DNA of 22,852 bases from DATFPQ01 sp035264765. GTDB lineage: Bacteria; Actinomycetota; Actinomycetes; Actinomycetales; Angustibacteraceae. Shown here piece after piece: positions 21,836 through 22,852 of the stretch; within the stretch, counting starts at the first letter, position 1, and each line of letters starts with the position of its first letter. A model generated the notes under the pieces. The model saw only the letters and a list, made by a program, of their open reading frames with translations. It searched no databases and was not told the origin of the DNA. Made by a program: the position numbers and the translations under genes. The stretch is taken from contig DATFPQ010000154.1 of the NCBI GenBank assembly GCA_035264765.1, forward strand, positions 1 to 22,852. The letters are read 5' to 3'.

Positions 21836-22852
21836 ATGGGATCCGTCCGCGTCGCCATCGTGGGCGCCGGCAACTGCGCCGCCTCGCTCGTCCAGGGCGT
21901 CCACTACTACCGGGACGCCGACCCGGCAGGCAGCGTCCCCGGCCTGATGCACGTGATGTTCGGCGACTACCACGTCCGCGACGTCGAGTTCGTCGCCGCC
22001 TTCGACGTCGACGCCAAGAAGGTCGGGTTCGACCTGTCCGAGGCGCTGGTGTCAAGCGAGAACAACACGATCCGGATCTGCGAGGTCCCGCCGCTGGGCG
22101 TGCCCGTGCAGCGCGGCCACACCCTCGACGGCCTCGGCCGGTACTACCGGGAGACGATCGAGGAGTCCGACGCCGAGCCGGTCGACGTCGTGCAGGTGCT
22201 CAAGGACACCCGGGCCGACGTGCTGGTCTCCTACCTGCCGGTCGGCTCGGAGCAGGCGGACAAGTTCTACGCGCAGTGCGCCATCGACGCGAAGGTGGCC
22301 TTCGTCAACGCGCTGCCGGTGTTCATCGCGTCCGATCCGGAGTGGGCGGCGAAGTTCGAGCAGGCCGGCGTCCCGATCATCGGCGACGACATCAAGAGCC
22401 AGGTCGGCGCCACGATCACCCACCGGGTGATGGCCAAGCTGTTCGAGGACCGCGGCGTCGTGCTCGACCGCACCTACCAGCTGAACGTCGGCGGCAACAT
22501 GGACTTCAAGAACATGCTCGAGCGCGACCGGCTGGAGTCCAAGAAGGTCTCCAAGACCCAGGCGGTGACCTCGAACCTGAAGCACGACCTGGGTGCCCGC
22601 AACGTGCACATCGGGCCGTCGGACTATGTGCAGTGGCTGGACGACCGCAAGTGGGCCTACGTGCGGCTCGAGGGCCGCGCGTTCGGGGACGTGCCGCTGA
22701 ACCTGGAGTATAAGCTGGAGGTCTGGGACTCCCCGAACTCGGCCGGCATCATCATCGACGCCATCCGCGCGGCCAAGATCGCCAAGGACCGCGGGGTCGG
22801 CGGCCCGCTGATCTCGCCGAGCTCGTACCTGATGAAGTCGCCGCCGGTGCAG
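21836..22852 (+). CDS. ino1: Inositol-3-phosphate synthase (myo-inositol-1-phosphate synthase), partial
   Basis: The frame is open from ATG 21836 to the window end (339 codons); about 20 C-terminal residues are probably missing. It has the NAD-binding motif VAIVGAGNCAASLVQGV and the segments LVSYLPVGSEQADKFYAQCAIDAKVAFVNALPVFIAS, GDDIKSQVGAT, LNVGGNMDFKNM and SKKVSKTQAV, which carry the active-site lysines and Asn of the family. The NAD-dependent enzyme converts glucose-6-phosphate to inositol-3-phosphate. This is the first step to mycothiol and phosphatidylinositol lipids in actinobacteria. It is the short prokaryotic form. AAGGAGA overlapping the padR stop is its ribosome binding site, so padR and ino1 form an operon. 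Confidence 0.97.
   Translation, partial: MGSVRVAIVGAGNCAASLVQGVHYYRDADPAGSVPGLMHVMFGDYHVRDVEFVAAFDVDAKKVGFDLSEALVSSENNTIRICEVPPLGVPVQRGHTLDGLGRYYRETIEESDAEPVDVVQVLKDTRADVLVSYLPVGSEQADKFYAQCAIDAKVAFVNALPVFIASDPEWAAKFEQAGVPIIGDDIKSQVGATITHRVMAKLFEDRGVVLDRTYQLNVGGNMDFKNMLERDRLESKKVSKTQAVTSNLKHDLGARNVHIGPSDYVQWLDDRKWAYVRLEGRAFGDVPLNLEYKLEVWDSPNSAGIIIDAIRAAKIAKDRGVGGPLISPSSYLMKSPPVQ

Noticed and set aside
1..22852. CRISPR arrays, IS elements, prophage genes, rRNA and tRNA
   Set aside because: No regularly spaced repeats, transposase or integrase motifs, or RNA gene signatures seen on either strand.

Overview
The window is about 72% GC. It has frequent GTG starts, long antisense shadow ORFs and the gene order ino1 - padR // ponA - GT87 - rpsF - ssb - rpsR - rplI ... 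dnaB. From memory this is the order of the Mycobacterium tuberculosis region Rv0046c to Rv0058, including an intein in DnaB. The sequence is therefore a chromosomal segment of an actinobacterium. The 30S protein S18 has no zinc cysteines, unlike the mycobacterial and streptomycete main copies I recall, so it is probably neither genus. The order cannot be fixed from the sequence alone.

Left part (1-6500). A partial F420/FMN split-barrel oxidoreductase on the minus strand is divergent from a two-gene oxidoreductase operon on the plus strand: a zinc alcohol dehydrogenase, then an SDR whose start overlaps it by 4 bp. A RecQ helicase follows. It converges on a minus-strand FUSC-type membrane protein. 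A 31-residue hydrophobic mini-protein on the plus strand comes next, then the minus-strand gene for UdgX, the uracil-DNA cross-linking protein, with its KRRIH motif.

Centre (6500-13736). A SAM methyltransferase, a SWIM-SNF2 ATPase (preceded by a strongly initiated 9-codon leader ORF) and dnaB all lie on the minus strand. dnaB carries an in-frame 426-residue LAGLIDADG intein with all splicing residues intact. The 338-bp gap between dnaB and a divergent MATE exporter holds a cluster of DnaA-box-like TGTGGAC repeats, a perfect 10-bp inverted repeat, and a hairpin whose loop is the MATE start codon.

Right part (13737-22852). After the MATE gene comes a perfect 15-bp hairpin terminator for the minus-strand operon rpsF-ssb-rpsR-rplI. 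Upstream of rpsF lie a GT87-like membrane glycosyltransferase and the bifunctional penicillin-binding protein PonA, which has a poly-serine tail; their genes are separated by one base. Divergent from ponA are a PadR-family regulator with palindromes at its predicted transcription start, and ino1 (myo-inositol-phosphate synthase), cut by the window end.

The region is mostly core: replication (DnaB, SSB), translation (S6, S18, L9), cell wall (PonA) and inositol supply for mycothiol and phosphatidylinositol. A small DNA-repair group (RecQ, UdgX, SNF2) lies alongside. I see no CRISPR array, prophage, transposase, tRNA or rRNA. The most unusual items are non-coding: the DnaA-box cluster, the start-codon hairpin, the leader ORF and the PadR operator candidates.
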